Of a stretch of DNA of 64,000 nt, positions 8,401-16,357 are shown in pieces; position 1 is the stretch's first letter, and each line of letters starts with the position of its first letter. Source of the stretch: Actinoplanes italicus (GTDB lineage: Bacteria > Actinomycetota > Actinomycetes > Mycobacteriales > Micromonosporaceae); the NCBI RefSeq assembly GCF_003001815.1, contig NZ_PVMZ01000023.1, positions 124,001 to 188,000 on the forward strand, given 5' to 3'. The notes under the pieces were generated by a model, which searched no databases, had not been told where the DNA came from, and saw nothing but the letters and a program-made list of their open reading frames with translations. A program made the position numbers and the translations under genes.

Positions 8401-9468
8401 ATGGGTGGGATGTTGGACGAGACACAGCGGTTGTCCCTGTTCTGGCGGATCTTCCTGCTCAACGCGGCCGTGGTGACGGTGGCGTTCGCGCTGCTCATGG
8501 TGGGACCGTTCACGGTGTCCACCCCGGTTCTGCTGACCGAGGCGATGATTCTCAGTGGGGTGCTGGTGGTGATGCTGGTGGCGAACGCGGGCCTGCTGCG
8601 ACTCGGGCTGGCTCCGCTGGAGCGGCTCACCCGCACCATGAACACGGTCGATCTCCTGCGTCCAGGGCACCGCCTGGCCGTCACCGGCCGCAGCGGCATC
8701 GCCGACCTGATCCGCAGTTTCAACACCATGCTCGACCGGCTCGAAGCCGAGCGTGCCGCCAGCGCCGCCCGCGCACTGTCGGCGCAGGAGGCCGAGCGGC
8801 AGCGGATCGCACAGGAGCTGCACGACGAGGTCGGGCAGACACTGACCGCCGTGCTGCTGGAGCTCAAGCGGGTCGCCGATCACGCTCCCGAGCCGGTCGC
8901 CGGCGAGGTGCGGCAGGTGCAGGAAACCGTTCGCAACGGTCTCGACGAGATCCGCCGCATCGCCCGCCGGCTGCGGCCGGGCGTGCTGGAGGAGCTCGGC
9001 CTGTCCAGCGCCCTGAAGTCGCTGGCTGGCGAGTTCTCGACGGCAGGGCTCACGGTTCGCCGCACGATCGACGGTGACCTGCCCGCATTGGGGAAGGAGA
9101 CGGAGTTGGTGCTGTATCGGGTCGCGCAGGAGTCACTGACCAACACCGCCCGGCACTCCGGTGCGCGGCAGGTGACGCTCAAGCTCACGCACCGTCCGCG
9201 ACCACGTGACGTGCGGGCTGGCGAGTCGGCAGGAGGGGAGATCGAGTTGCGTCTCCGCGATGACGGGCGTGGCGTGGCCGGTGCCGCGGAGGGCGCGGGT
9301 ATCCAGGGCATGCGGGAACGCGCGCTGCTGATCGGAGCCGATCTGACGATCGGGCCGGCTCCCGGTCGCGGCACCGAGGTCCTGCTGCGAGTCCCGCTCG
9401 GTGAGGAGGATCAACGCGGCACCGAGGTCCTGCTGCGAGCCCCGCTCGGCGAGGAGGATCAGCGATGA
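8401..9468 (+). CDS. sensor histidine kinase, NarX/DesK type (HisKA_3)
   Basis: A 355-residue membrane kinase. Two hydrophobic helices (about residues 14-36 and 45-68) are followed by a HAMP-like linker, a dimerisation/phosphoacceptor helix with AQELHDEVGQTL (phosphoacceptor His141), and an HATPase_c domain with the N-box EL-VLYRVAQESLTNTARHS and a DDGRGV G1 box. It should autophosphorylate and pass phosphate to the response regulator that overlaps its stop by 4 bp. The ATG at 8401 is used; an ATG three codons later is also possible. The last 32 residues are a tandem duplication of a 16-residue unit, which extends the protein beyond its normal end. Confidence 0.92.
   Translation: MGGMLDETQRLSLFWRIFLLNAAVVTVAFALLMVGPFTVSTPVLLTEAMILSGVLVVMLVANAGLLRLGLAPLERLTRTMNTVDLLRPGHRLAVTGRSGIADLIRSFNTMLDRLEAERAASAARALSAQEAERQRIAQELHDEVGQTLTAVLLELKRVADHAPEPVAGEVRQVQETVRNGLDEIRRIARRLRPGVLEELGLSSALKSLAGEFSTAGLTVRRTIDGDLPALGKETELVLYRVAQESLTNTARHSGARQVTLKLTHRPRPRDVRAGESAGGEIELRLRDDGRGVAGAAEGAGIQGMRERALLIGADLTIGPAPGRGTEVLLRVPLGEEDQRGTEVLLRAPLGEEDQR
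9370..9465 (+). repeat. 48-bp in-frame tandem duplication at the end of the kinase gene
   Basis: Bases 9370-9417 and 9418-9465 differ at only a few positions and encode GTEVLLRVPLGEEDQR then GTEVLLRAPLGEEDQR. The unit contains GAGGAGG, which in the second copy serves as the ribosome binding site for the response regulator ATG at 9465. The duplication therefore kept the kinase-regulator spacing intact and left a spare Shine-Dalgarno copy upstream. Confidence 0.95.
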
Positions 9469-10127
9469 CCGACCGTGAACCCGCCCGCATCCTGCTCGCC
9501 GACGATCACGCCCTGGTGCGCCGAGGGGTTCGGCTGATTCTCGACAGCGAGCCGGATCTGACCGTCGTCGCCGAGGCGTCCGATGGCGCCGAGGCGATCA
9601 CGCAGGCCCGCGCCGAGCGCCCTGACCTGGCGATCCTCGACATCGCCATGCCGCGGCTGACCGGGCTGCAGGCGGCGCGTGAGCTGTCGCGGCTGCTGCC
9701 CGACATGCGCATCCTGATCCTGACCATGTACGACAACGAGCAGTACTTCTTCGAGGCGCTCAAGGCCGGTGCGTCCGGGTACGTGCTCAAGTCTGTCGCC
9801 GACCGTGATCTCGTCGAGGCGTGCCGGGCCGCGGTGCGGGGCGAGCCGTTCCTCTATCCGGGGGCGGTCAACGCCCTGATCCGCAGCTATCTGGAACGTG
9901 TGGCGGACGGCGAGGACCCGGCTGCCGGGCGGACCATCACCGACCGGGAGGAGGAGGTGCTGAAACTGGTCGCCGAGGGCCACTCGTCGAAGGAGATCGC
10001 CGACCTCCTGGTGATCAGCATCAAGACCGTGGAACGGCACCGCTCCAACCTGCTGCAGAAGCTGGGGCTTCGCGACCGCCTCGAACTGACCCGCTACGCC
10101 ATCCGCGCGGGCCTCATCGAGCCGTGA
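9465..10127 (+). CDS. NarL/FixJ-family response regulator
   Basis: A 220-residue two-domain regulator. The receiver domain carries the acidic pair in LLADDH, the phosphoacceptor Asp59 in LAILDIAMP, the Thr in ILTMYD and the Lys in YVLKSV. The LuxR-type DNA-binding domain (about residues 150-215) reads TDREEEVLKLVAEGHSSKEIADLL and then KTVERHRSNLLQKLGLRDR. Its ATG overlaps the kinase TGA (ATGA), so the two are made together. It probably binds sites in the 8203-8400 region. It ends 7 bp before the convergent TetR gene with no hairpin between. Confidence 0.95.
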   Translation: MTDREPARILLADDHALVRRGVRLILDSEPDLTVVAEASDGAEAITQARAERPDLAILDIAMPRLTGLQAARELSRLLPDMRILILTMYDNEQYFFEALKAGASGYVLKSVADRDLVEACRAAVRGEPFLYPGAVNALIRSYLERVADGEDPAAGRTITDREEEVLKLVAEGHSSKEIADLLVISIKTVERHRSNLLQKLGLRDRLELTRYAIRAGLIEP

Positions 10128-10134
10128 CGCGGCG

Positions 10135-10686
10135 TCAGGAGCTCAGCTTCCGGATCGCCGAGGTCAGCCGTGGCGCGTTGAGTTCCGTGCCGCTGACCAG
10201 CGCCTGGAGTATGAACCCGTCCAGCAGGGCGCAGATGTCGCGGGCGACCTCCGGGCCGACCGTGGCGACGAGAGTGTTCGGGGTGTCGTTGAGCCAGGCC
10301 TCGGCCAGGGGACGCAACGCGGCGTCGCGGGCCGCGGCGACGAAGAGCTCGTACTCGATGCGGACCTGACTGCGGTCGGCCAGATACTCCTGCACGAGCT
10401 GTGTCAGCGCCTCGGCCATGTCGGGGGCGGCCCGGAGGCGTTCGTCCCAGGCCTGCGAGTCGGCCTGCAGGGCATCCAGGGCATGGCGCAGGCCGGCCGC
10501 GATCAGATCGTCGAGGGTGGGGAAGTAGTAGGTGGTCGCGCCGAGGGGTAGCCCGGCCCGGGCGGCGACGGCGCGGTGCGTGGTCCGGCCGACGCCGTTC
10601 TCGGCGATGACCTCCATGGCCGCGACGGCCAGGGCCGCACGGCGGGCCTCCGGATCGCGAGTGCGCTGCGGACGGCGCCCGGTCAA
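10135..10686 (-). CDS. TetR-family regulator of the adjacent SMR pump
   Basis: A 183-residue TetR protein. The helix-turn-helix is at about residues 33-55 (GVGRTTHRAVAARAGLPLGATTYYFPTLDD), followed by an all-helical ligand domain. The only reasonable start is TTG at 10686, which overlaps the stop of the SMR gene by 4 bp (TTGA), so it is translated by coupling from the pump gene. As usual for such pairs it should repress its own operon from the paired palindromes at 11027-11058 and release them on binding a drug-like ligand. Confidence 0.9.
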   Translation of the reverse strand: MTGRRPQRTRDPEARRAALAVAAMEVIAENGVGRTTHRAVAARAGLPLGATTYYFPTLDDLIAAGLRHALDALQADSQAWDERLRAAPDMAEALTQLVQEYLADRSQVRIEYELFVAAARDAALRPLAEAWLNDTPNTLVATVGPEVARDICALLDGFILQALVSGTELNAPRLTSAIRKLSS

Positions 10687-11009
10687 TGGGCCCCGCTGGT
10701 GTTGAGATTGAGCATCACGACTCCGGCGATGATGAGGGCGATCCCCGACACCTTAATGGTCGTGAGTGGTTCGCCGAGAAAGACCGCGCCGATGGCGACG
10801 ATCGCGGCCGTCCCGACACCGGACCAGATCGCGTAGGCGACCCCCACCTGAATGCTCTTCACCGCGTGCGCGAGCAGCACGAACGACACGCCGTAGGCCG
10901 CCAGGACCGACAGGGTCGGCCAGAGCCGCGTGAATCCGTGGGTGCTCTTCATCAGGCTGGTCGCGAGGAGTTCGGCGGCGATGGCGCCGAAGAGGAAGAG
11001 GTAGTGCAC
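10683..11009 (-). CDS. small multidrug resistance (SMR) family efflux protein
   Basis: A 108-residue protein with four hydrophobic helices and the SMR landmarks: Glu near position 13 in LFGAIAAELLATSLMKST, GYAI-type motif as GVAYAIWSGVGTA, and GEPLTTIKVSGIALIIAGV. The family works as antiparallel dimers that exchange protons for cationic drugs or guanidinium-type compounds. GTG at 11009 was chosen because the first helix starts there; longer starts would add a non-homologous leader across the operator. It forms an operon with the TetR gene. Confidence 0.92.
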   Translation of the reverse strand: MHYLFLFGAIAAELLATSLMKSTHGFTRLWPTLSVLAAYGVSFVLLAHAVKSIQVGVAYAIWSGVGTAAIVAIGAVFLGEPLTTIKVSGIALIIAGVVMLNLNTSGAH

Positions 11010-11026
11010 GGGGAGCCTTCGATCTT

Positions 11027-11058
11027 CTTGTACGGATGTACAAGTACGATCGTACAAG
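11027..11058. promoter_or_regulatory. two overlapping palindromes, probable TetR operators of the SMR/TetR operon
   Basis: CTTGTAC (11027-11033) pairs with GTACAAG (11038-11044) across 4 bp. It abuts GTACGATCGTAC (11044-11055), a perfect 12-bp palindrome, and GTACAAG recurs at 11052-11058. The cluster sits 18-49 bp upstream of the SMR start. Repeated GTAC half-sites are typical of TetR operators. Confidence 0.7.
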
Positions 11059-11120
11059 ATCGGCTCATCGCCTGGCCAGAGCGAGGAAGGCCACACCGAT
11101 GACATGGCCAGGAGGGCTTC

Positions 11121-11221
11121 GGCGTTATCCGCCGGGACGAGGCGTTACCGTCCGGGACGAGGCGTCCTCCTCTGGGGACGAGGCGTTACTCTCCGGGACG
11201 AGGCGTCATCCCCCGGGACGA
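11121..11221 (+). repeat. five tandem ~20-bp repeats running into the lipoprotein 3' end
   Basis: Units of the form GGCGTTA-N6-GGGACGA start at 11121, 11141, 11161, 11182 and 11202; one unit is 21 bp. The last unit contains the stop codon of the minus-strand lipoprotein gene (11206-11208). The four others are non-coding. Confidence 0.9.
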
Positions 11222-11766
11222 CTGCACGGGGTGCCGATCGACAGCTCCACGGTGACCTCACCGGTCGCCGTGGTGATCCGGATCGGGACGCAGTCGGGCT
11301 CGATCACCCACGTGCCGCCCGTGAACACCGCCCATCGACCCTCGCCGGGCTCCTCGCCGCACGACACGATCCGCACCGAGGTTGCCGGCTCCGAGGTGGC
11401 GTCACCCCAGTTGATCCTGGCCCGGCCGTCCCATCCGGGCAGCAGGCTCACGTCGACCGTCGTGCCGGTGTGAACCAGCAGCCCCCACTTGGCGAACAGC
11501 CGGGTCGGGCCGTCCCCGGAGTTCTGTTCCGCCGGCTCCAGCATCCGGTCGCTGCCCGGGACGGCCACGACACCGGCCACCACCCGGTAGCCGTCACCGG
11601 GCTCCGTCACCCGGTTGACGGCGTCGGTGCACCGGGCGACCGGACTGGTTCCGTACGACCCGCTCGCCGCCATCGACGGCGGCGGATCGAGGATGTCCGG
11701 CCTGCCGGTGCAACCGGTGACGGCTGTCAGCATGAGCAGCGCGGCGGCCTTGCGCGCTATCGGCAT
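11206..11766 (-). CDS. putative lipoprotein of unknown function
   Basis: A 186-residue protein with a short basic start, a hydrophobic segment and a lipobox LTAVTGC (Cys19), so it should be lipid-anchored on the outer face of the membrane. The mature part contains four further Cys residues that could form disulfides and no domain I recognise. The gene is divergent from the MFS transporter, with only 39 bp between the starts, and its 3' end is inside a tandem repeat. Confidence 0.8.
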   Translation of the reverse strand: MPIARKAAALLMLTAVTGCTGRPDILDPPPSMAASGSYGTSPVARCTDAVNRVTEPGDGYRVVAGVVAVPGSDRMLEPAEQNSGDGPTRLFAKWGLLVHTGTTVDVSLLPGWDGRARINWGDATSEPATSVRIVSCGEEPGEGRWAVFTGGTWVIEPDCVPIRITTATGEVTVELSIGTPCSRPGG

Positions 11767-11805
11767 ACGGCGATTCTGTCAGGGGGTCCGTCTACTGTCC
11801 TCCGC

Positions 11806-13002
11806 ATGGATCCCGTACGCCGTGGCCGGGTCGCCACCTCCCTGGTCTTCCTGCTGTTCGGCACCGCGCTCGGGGTGTGGACGGCACGGATCCCCGCGGT
11901 CAAGGAGAACCTCGGTCTCAGTGACGGACGGCTGAGCCTCGCCCTGCTCGCCTTCGCGGCCGGCTGCATCACCGGGATGGCACTGATCGGCCGGCTCACC
12001 GACCGGTTCGGCAGCTCCCGCGTGCTCGTGCCGGCCGCGCTGCTGGAAGGCGTGCTGCTCATCCCGCCGGCGCTCGCCGGTGGCCTGACGGCGCTCTGCG
12101 CCGCGCTGTTCGTGTTCGGCGCGGTGCACGGCACGCTGAACATCGCGATGAACGCCAACGCCGCCGAGCTCGAGCGGGCCCACGGCCGGCCGATCATGAC
12201 GTCGTTCCATGCGATCTACAGCATCGGCGGTTTCCTCGGGGCGATCGTCGGCAGCCTGTTCGCGCACTCCGGTCTGAGCGTCGCCTCGACGTTGATCAGC
12301 GTGGGGCTGACCGCGCTCGCGCTGGCGGCGTGGGCGTCGCGGTGGGTGCTGCGATCCGAGATTCCGGCCGATGCCATGACTGCCTCGGACGCGGCCGGCG
12401 CGGGCCGCCACCGGCCGCTGCTGATCTTCTTCGGGATCGTGGTGCTGGGCACGCTCGTCGGTGAGGGCGCGGCCGCGGACTGGAGCGCGGTCTATCTACG
12501 CGACGATTTAGGAACATCAGAGGGCTTTGCCGCGTACGGCTACGCGGCTTTCGCGATCCTGATGACGGCCGGCCGGCTCGTGGGCGACCGGTTCGTCGCC
12601 CGGTTCGGGCCGGTGACCCTGATTCGGGCCAGCGGAGTGCTCGCCGCGGCAGGGCTCGGCGCGGGCCTGCTGATCGAGCATCCGGCCGCCGGAGTCGCCG
12701 GTTTCGGGCTGCTGGGCCTCGGGGTGTCGTGTGTCGCCCCGCAGTTCTTCTCGGCGGCCGCCGGCGTGGATCCCCGGCGCGCCGGACAGGCCCTGTCGAC
12801 CGTGGTGAGCATCGGCTATGTCGGGTTCCTGCTCGGCCCGATCGCGATCGGCGCGGCCGCGACGGCTGTCGGGCTGCCCACGGCGCTGTGGATCCCGGTG
12901 GCGCTGGCCGTGTTCGTCGCCCTGAGCGCCGGCAGCATCCGGCGCACGACAGGGCCGGCCGGTGACCGCAGCACCCGAGAGCGACCAGCACCCGCCACCT
13001 GA
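11806..13002 (+). CDS. MFS transporter, 12-helix type
   Basis: A 398-residue protein with about 12 hydrophobic helices. The A-motif-like loop GRLTDRFGSSRVL follows helix 2 and GRLVGDRFVARFG is the symmetric loop in the second half. NIAMNANAAELERAHGRPIMTSFHAIYSIGG resembles the YbjJ-like branch of MFS proteins, whose substrates are poorly known. ATG at 11806 was chosen because the first helix begins there and no nearer Shine-Dalgarno is seen, so the transcript may be near-leaderless. Shares a very short divergent region with the lipoprotein gene. Confidence 0.9.
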   Translation: MDPVRRGRVATSLVFLLFGTALGVWTARIPAVKENLGLSDGRLSLALLAFAAGCITGMALIGRLTDRFGSSRVLVPAALLEGVLLIPPALAGGLTALCAALFVFGAVHGTLNIAMNANAAELERAHGRPIMTSFHAIYSIGGFLGAIVGSLFAHSGLSVASTLISVGLTALALAAWASRWVLRSEIPADAMTASDAAGAGRHRPLLIFFGIVVLGTLVGEGAAADWSAVYLRDDLGTSEGFAAYGYAAFAILMTAGRLVGDRFVARFGPVTLIRASGVLAAAGLGAGLLIEHPAAGVAGFGLLGLGVSCVAPQFFSAAAGVDPRRAGQALSTVVSIGYVGFLLGPIAIGAAATAVGLPTALWIPVALAVFVALSAGSIRRTTGPAGDRSTRERPAPAT

Positions 13003-13112
13003 CCCGCGCGTCGGGCGGTGGGCTGAGGCGGCGTCGGGCAGTGTGCTGGGAAAGCGGCTGGCGGCGGGCCGGGTGCCATCAGGCGGCGCCGGGCCGGAAA
13101 GCGGCCGAGGCG

Positions 13113-14378
13113 TCAGACCGCGGGTACCAGCAGGTCCCGGGTGATGGCGGCGATGTCGCGAGTCCCGGTCAGGGCCATGGTCAGGTCCAGCTCGGCGATC
13201 ACGTTGCGGATCACGTCCTCGACGCCGCTCTGCCCGGCGAGTGCCAGCCCGTACATGTAGGGGCGTCCGAGCAGCACCGCGTTCGCGCCCAGGGCCAGAG
13301 CGGTGAAGACGTCCGCGCCGGTGCGGATGCCGCTGTCCAGCAGCACTGTCGCGTCCGGGCCCACCGCCTCACGCACGCTGACCAGCGCGTCCAGCGACGC
13401 GACCGCGTTGTCGACCTGGCGGCCGCCGTGGTTCGACACGACCACCGCGTCGGCGCCCAGGTCGAAGGCGCGCCGGGCGTCGTCCGGGTGCAGGATGCCC
13501 TTGAGAACCACGGGCAGCCGCGTCCGGTCCCGCAGCGTGGCCAGGTGATCCCAGCTCAGGCCCGGGTTGGAGTAGATGTCGAGGAACGTCTCGACCGACG
13601 CTCTCGGCAGCGGCGAACGCAGGTTGTCCCAGAACCGGCCGGGATGGTTGCGGGTCATCGCGATCAGGGTGCGGATCGCTCCTAGGGTCACCTCGGGCTT
13701 CGGGGAGGGCTGCCCGGCTCGTTCCGCGGCGATGTCCCGGAACCGGGGGTCGGATGTGTACTGGGCGATGCCCTGACCGCGGCTGAACGGCAGCGAACCG
13801 AGGTTGAGATCCTGCGGCCGCCAGCCGAGAACCGTGGTGTCGAGGGTGACGACCAGCGCACCCGCGCCGATCGCCTCGGCCCGCGCGATGAGGCTGTCGA
13901 CGAGCTGCTCGTCCTTGCTCCAGTACAGCTGGAACCACCGGGCCGCGTCGCCCATCGCGGCGGCGCAGTCCTCCATCGGGTTGCACCCCTGGTTGGAGAA
14001 GACGTAGGCGGTGCCGGTCGCGGCGGCCGCGCGGGCGATCTTGACATCGCTGTCGGTGCCCATCAGCGCTCCGGCCCCGACCGGTGCGAGCAGCAGCGGT
14101 GCCGCGTGCCGGGCGCCGAGCAGTTCCACGGTCAGGTCACGATCGACGGCTCCCGACGCCATCCGCGGCACGATCGCCCAGCGGTCGAAGGCCTCCCGGT
14201 TGCGGCGCATCGTCCGGCCTTCGCCGGCGCCACCGGCGACATACGCCCAGGCCCGGGTACTGCTGGCCCGGCGTGCCCGCCGTTCCAGCTCGGCGAAGTC
14301 GGCCGGGACCGCGGGCCGGCGGCCCAGCACGCCCTGACGGTAGATGGTGCTCAGGCGGGCGAGTCCGGCTCCGGACAT
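13113..14378 (-). CDS. FMN-dependent alpha-hydroxy acid oxidase, lactate 2-monooxygenase-like
   Basis: A 421-residue cytosolic flavoprotein with a TIM-barrel fold. Visible motifs are AWAYVAGGAG near residue 43, LLLAPVGAGAL, WFQLYWSKD, LKGILHPDDA with the flavin-binding Lys, SNHGGRQVDNAVASLDAL with the catalytic His and substrate Arg, and DSGIRTGADV before the phosphate-binding loop. The family oxidises (S)-lactate or related 2-hydroxy acids; the length and N-terminus fit lactate 2-monooxygenase. A TetR gene is divergent across a perfect palindrome (14426-14443), suggesting substrate-responsive repression. Confidence 0.9.
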   Translation of the reverse strand: MSGAGLARLSTIYRQGVLGRRPAVPADFAELERRARRASSTRAWAYVAGGAGEGRTMRRNREAFDRWAIVPRMASGAVDRDLTVELLGARHAAPLLLAPVGAGALMGTDSDVKIARAAAATGTAYVFSNQGCNPMEDCAAAMGDAARWFQLYWSKDEQLVDSLIARAEAIGAGALVVTLDTTVLGWRPQDLNLGSLPFSRGQGIAQYTSDPRFRDIAAERAGQPSPKPEVTLGAIRTLIAMTRNHPGRFWDNLRSPLPRASVETFLDIYSNPGLSWDHLATLRDRTRLPVVLKGILHPDDARRAFDLGADAVVVSNHGGRQVDNAVASLDALVSVREAVGPDATVLLDSGIRTGADVFTALALGANAVLLGRPYMYGLALAGQSGVEDVIRNVIAELDLTMALTGTRDIAAITRDLLVPAV

Positions 14379-14425
14379 GGTTTCCTCCGGCGGGTGCGGC
14401 TCGGGGTGATGGCTGCCACGCTAAA

Positions 14426-14443
14426 CCAAGTCACCTGACTTGG
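14426..14443. promoter_or_regulatory. 18-bp palindrome between hydroxyacid oxidase and TetR genes
   Basis: CCAAGTCA (14426-14433) and TGACTTGG (14436-14443) are perfect 8-bp arms around CC. The site lies 17 bp upstream of the TetR GTG and 47 bp upstream of the oxidase ATG, an ideal shared operator for the divergent pair. Confidence 0.75.
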
Positions 14444-14460
14444 AAAGGTAGGATGCGGAG

Positions 14461-15051
14461 GTGGCGGACGGAACCCGGGCGGCACGCCGGGAACAGGCGG
14501 TCGAAGCGCTCCTGGACGCCACCCTGGAAAGCCTCGCCACCGAGGGCTTCGCCGCCACCACCACCCGCGGCGTCGCCCAGCGCGCCGGAGTGAGCCAGGG
14601 ATTGCAGCAGCATTACTTCCCGACCAAGGCGGCCCTGATCGACGGCGCCATCAACCGTCTCGCCACCCGGCTCCTCGACGAGGCGTCCCGTCCGGTGGAG
14701 GGCGCCACCGAACGCCGCCGTGCCGAGATGCTGCTGCGCCGCGTCTGGGACAGTTACCGCTCACCGGCCCTCGCCGTCGTCGCGGAACTGCTGGTCCTCG
14801 CCCGCACCCACCCCGACACCGCGGAGAAGACCGCGACCACCCTCGTCGCGGTGACCGACCGGCTGGTCGCCGTCGCCGAGCGGGCGATGCCCTCCTGCGC
14901 GGCCCGCCCCGGCTTCCGCGACGCGCTGCTGCTGGCCCTCAGCGCCATCCGTGACACCACGACGGTCGCCCGGATCGCCGGCACGGAGCCCGCCCTGCCC
15001 AGCCTCGAAGCCGTCACCACCGCATTCCTAGGAGCAGTCGGCGAGCCATGA
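14461..15051 (+). CDS. TetR/AcrR-family regulator
   Basis: A 196-residue protein with the helix-turn-helix at about residues 30-52 (ATTTRGVAQRAGVSQGLQQHYFPTKAAL) and a helical effector domain. It is divergent from the hydroxyacid oxidase and the 18-bp palindrome lies in the shared promoter, so it most likely controls the oxidase and itself. GTG start at 14461 with GGAG just upstream; no closer alternative. Confidence 0.92.
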   Translation: MADGTRAARREQAVEALLDATLESLATEGFAATTTRGVAQRAGVSQGLQQHYFPTKAALIDGAINRLATRLLDEASRPVEGATERRRAEMLLRRVWDSYRSPALAVVAELLVLARTHPDTAEKTATTLVAVTDRLVAVAERAMPSCAARPGFRDALLLALSAIRDTTTVARIAGTEPALPSLEAVTTAFLGAVGEP

Positions 15052-15088
15052 TCTGACGAGGCCCGGCGAGGCTGAGAGGTCGACGAGG

Positions 15089-15694
15089 CTAGGAGGCCGG
15101 CGGGGTCCGGATTCCCAGGTAGGTGATCGGGCCCGGATCGGGGACCGGGATCACGGTGAAGCCGAGCCGGTCGTAGAAGCCGCGCGCTTTCACGTTCGCG
15201 GTCAGCATGCCGACGTGGACGCCGGGCGCGTCGACCGTACCGACAAATTTGTTTATCAATCGGCGGCCGAAGCCGCGCCCCTGATAGGGAGGCAGAAGGT
15301 CGATGTGCAGGTGTGCGGGGTAGCCGTCGAGTCCCGGCACCAGCATGTGTTCCGGACCGAAGTGCAGGGCGATCATGTCCTGCTCAGGGGTGCGCGGCGG
15401 CGGTGGTGGCACCGGGTAGCGATCACCGACCAGCGGAATCCACTCGGCACGATGGCGCCGCACGAACTCCGGCGTGTCGGCGGTGCCGACGACGTAGCCG
15501 ACCACCTCGCCGCCGTCGTCGACCACGAACGCCAGGTCGGGCTCGAGATACGCGTAGGGCCCCGCGAACAGGTCACCCATCAGATCATCGGAGGAGTACA
15601 CGCCACGGGCGTCGCCACCGGCGTCGGCGGTGCGGACGCAGATGTCGTAGAGCGCGGCGCGGTCGGCGGGCCGGTAAGGGCGAATCTCTGGCAC
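15089..15694 (-). CDS. GNAT-family N-acetyltransferase
   Basis: A 201-residue protein of the GNAT fold. The acetyl-CoA pyrophosphate loop QGRGFGRRL is seen at about residue 140, preceded by the LHIDLLPPYQG strand and followed by GVHVGMLTANVKARGFYDRLGF. The N-terminal half (IRPYRPADRAALYDICVRT) is the standard alpha1-alpha2 region. Substrate cannot be deduced. GTG start at 15694. Single gene; a hairpin at 15768-15822 separates it from the VOC gene upstream. Confidence 0.9.
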   Translation of the reverse strand: MPEIRPYRPADRAALYDICVRTADAGGDARGVYSSDDLMGDLFAGPYAYLEPDLAFVVDDGGEVVGYVVGTADTPEFVRRHRAEWIPLVGDRYPVPPPPPRTPEQDMIALHFGPEHMLVPGLDGYPAHLHIDLLPPYQGRGFGRRLINKFVGTVDAPGVHVGMLTANVKARGFYDRLGFTVIPVPDPGPITYLGIRTPPAS

Positions 15695-15767
15695 GCCCGC
15701 ACGCTATGCGGTGTAACCGCTTCCACCACAACAACTTCCTTTGTGCGGTACGGGCATCGCAGTCGCC

Positions 15768-15822
15768 GGCCGCAACCACGCGTCCCGTCATCGCGAGGCG
15801 ACGCAGGCGTCTGGTTGCGGCC
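15768..15822. terminator. hairpin between VOC and GNAT genes
   Basis: Perfect 11-bp arms GGCCGCAACCA (15768-15778) and TGGTTGCGGCC (15812-15822) with a 33-bp loop that can itself pair partly. It lies 37 bp downstream of the minus-strand VOC stop, so it probably ends that transcript. No long T run follows, as is usual in high-GC actinobacteria. Confidence 0.5.
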
Positions 15823-15858
15823 GCGAGGCGGCTGCGGGGCTGAGGCGCGGGGTTGCGG

Positions 15859-16266
15859 TCAGACCTTCGAAAGGCCGTCGAGGTAGTGCTGGTTGTACAT
15901 GACGCCGAGGATGTTGCCGAACGGGTCGGTGACCGAGGCTGTGACGTAGCCGGGCCCGCGTTCGGTCGGCTCGTCGTGCGGGGTCGCGCCGAGTTCCAGC
16001 AGCCGCCGGTAGGCCGCCTCGACGTCGTCGACCGCCCAGTAGATCACCGCACCGGACGGCCGCCCGGCGGGCCGGTGCGGCGCGAACCGGGCGTTGAGCA
16101 GCCCGAACTCGTGCTGGTAGTCACCGGTGCGCCATTCCAGGTAGGCCGTCTGGTCGCCGGCGTCACGGACGAAGTACGGCTCGGCCCCGAAGACCGTCGT
16201 GTACCAGGACCGGGCCTCGGTCATGTCGTCGGCGAAGAACGTGACGGTGGTGAATCCGCGGAGCAT
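15859..16266 (-). CDS. VOC-family (glyoxalase/bleomycin-resistance fold) protein
   Basis: A 135-residue protein with one pair of beta-alpha-beta-beta-beta modules: FTTVTFFADDMTEARSWYTTVFGAEP at the N-terminus and a C-terminal module ending DPFGNILGVMYNQHY. I use ATG at 16266, which has AAGGGA 7 bp upstream, rather than a GTG 11 codons earlier. VOC proteins may be metal-dependent isomerases, dioxygenases or ligand-binding proteins; the role here is not clear. It is divergent from a WYL regulator across a perfect 9-bp inverted repeat. Confidence 0.87.
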   Translation of the reverse strand: MLRGFTTVTFFADDMTEARSWYTTVFGAEPYFVRDAGDQTAYLEWRTGDYQHEFGLLNARFAPHRPAGRPSGAVIYWAVDDVEAAYRRLLELGATPHDEPTERGPGYVTASVTDPFGNILGVMYNQHYLDGLSKV

Positions 16267-16314
16267 GTCGGTGTCCCTTCGTCGTGCTGCTGTCGACATG
16301 GATACTTCCGGCTT

Positions 16315-16337
16315 AAGTGCTCACCTTCTGAGCACTT
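16315..16337. promoter_or_regulatory. inverted repeat between VOC and WYL-regulator genes
   Basis: AAGTGCTCA (16315-16323) and TGAGCACTT (16329-16337) are perfect 9-bp arms around CCTTC. It lies 21 bp upstream of the WYL-regulator ATG and 49 bp upstream of the VOC ATG; likely operator for the divergent pair. Confidence 0.72.
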
Positions 16338-16357
16338 TTCCTGAGAACCTGACGACC

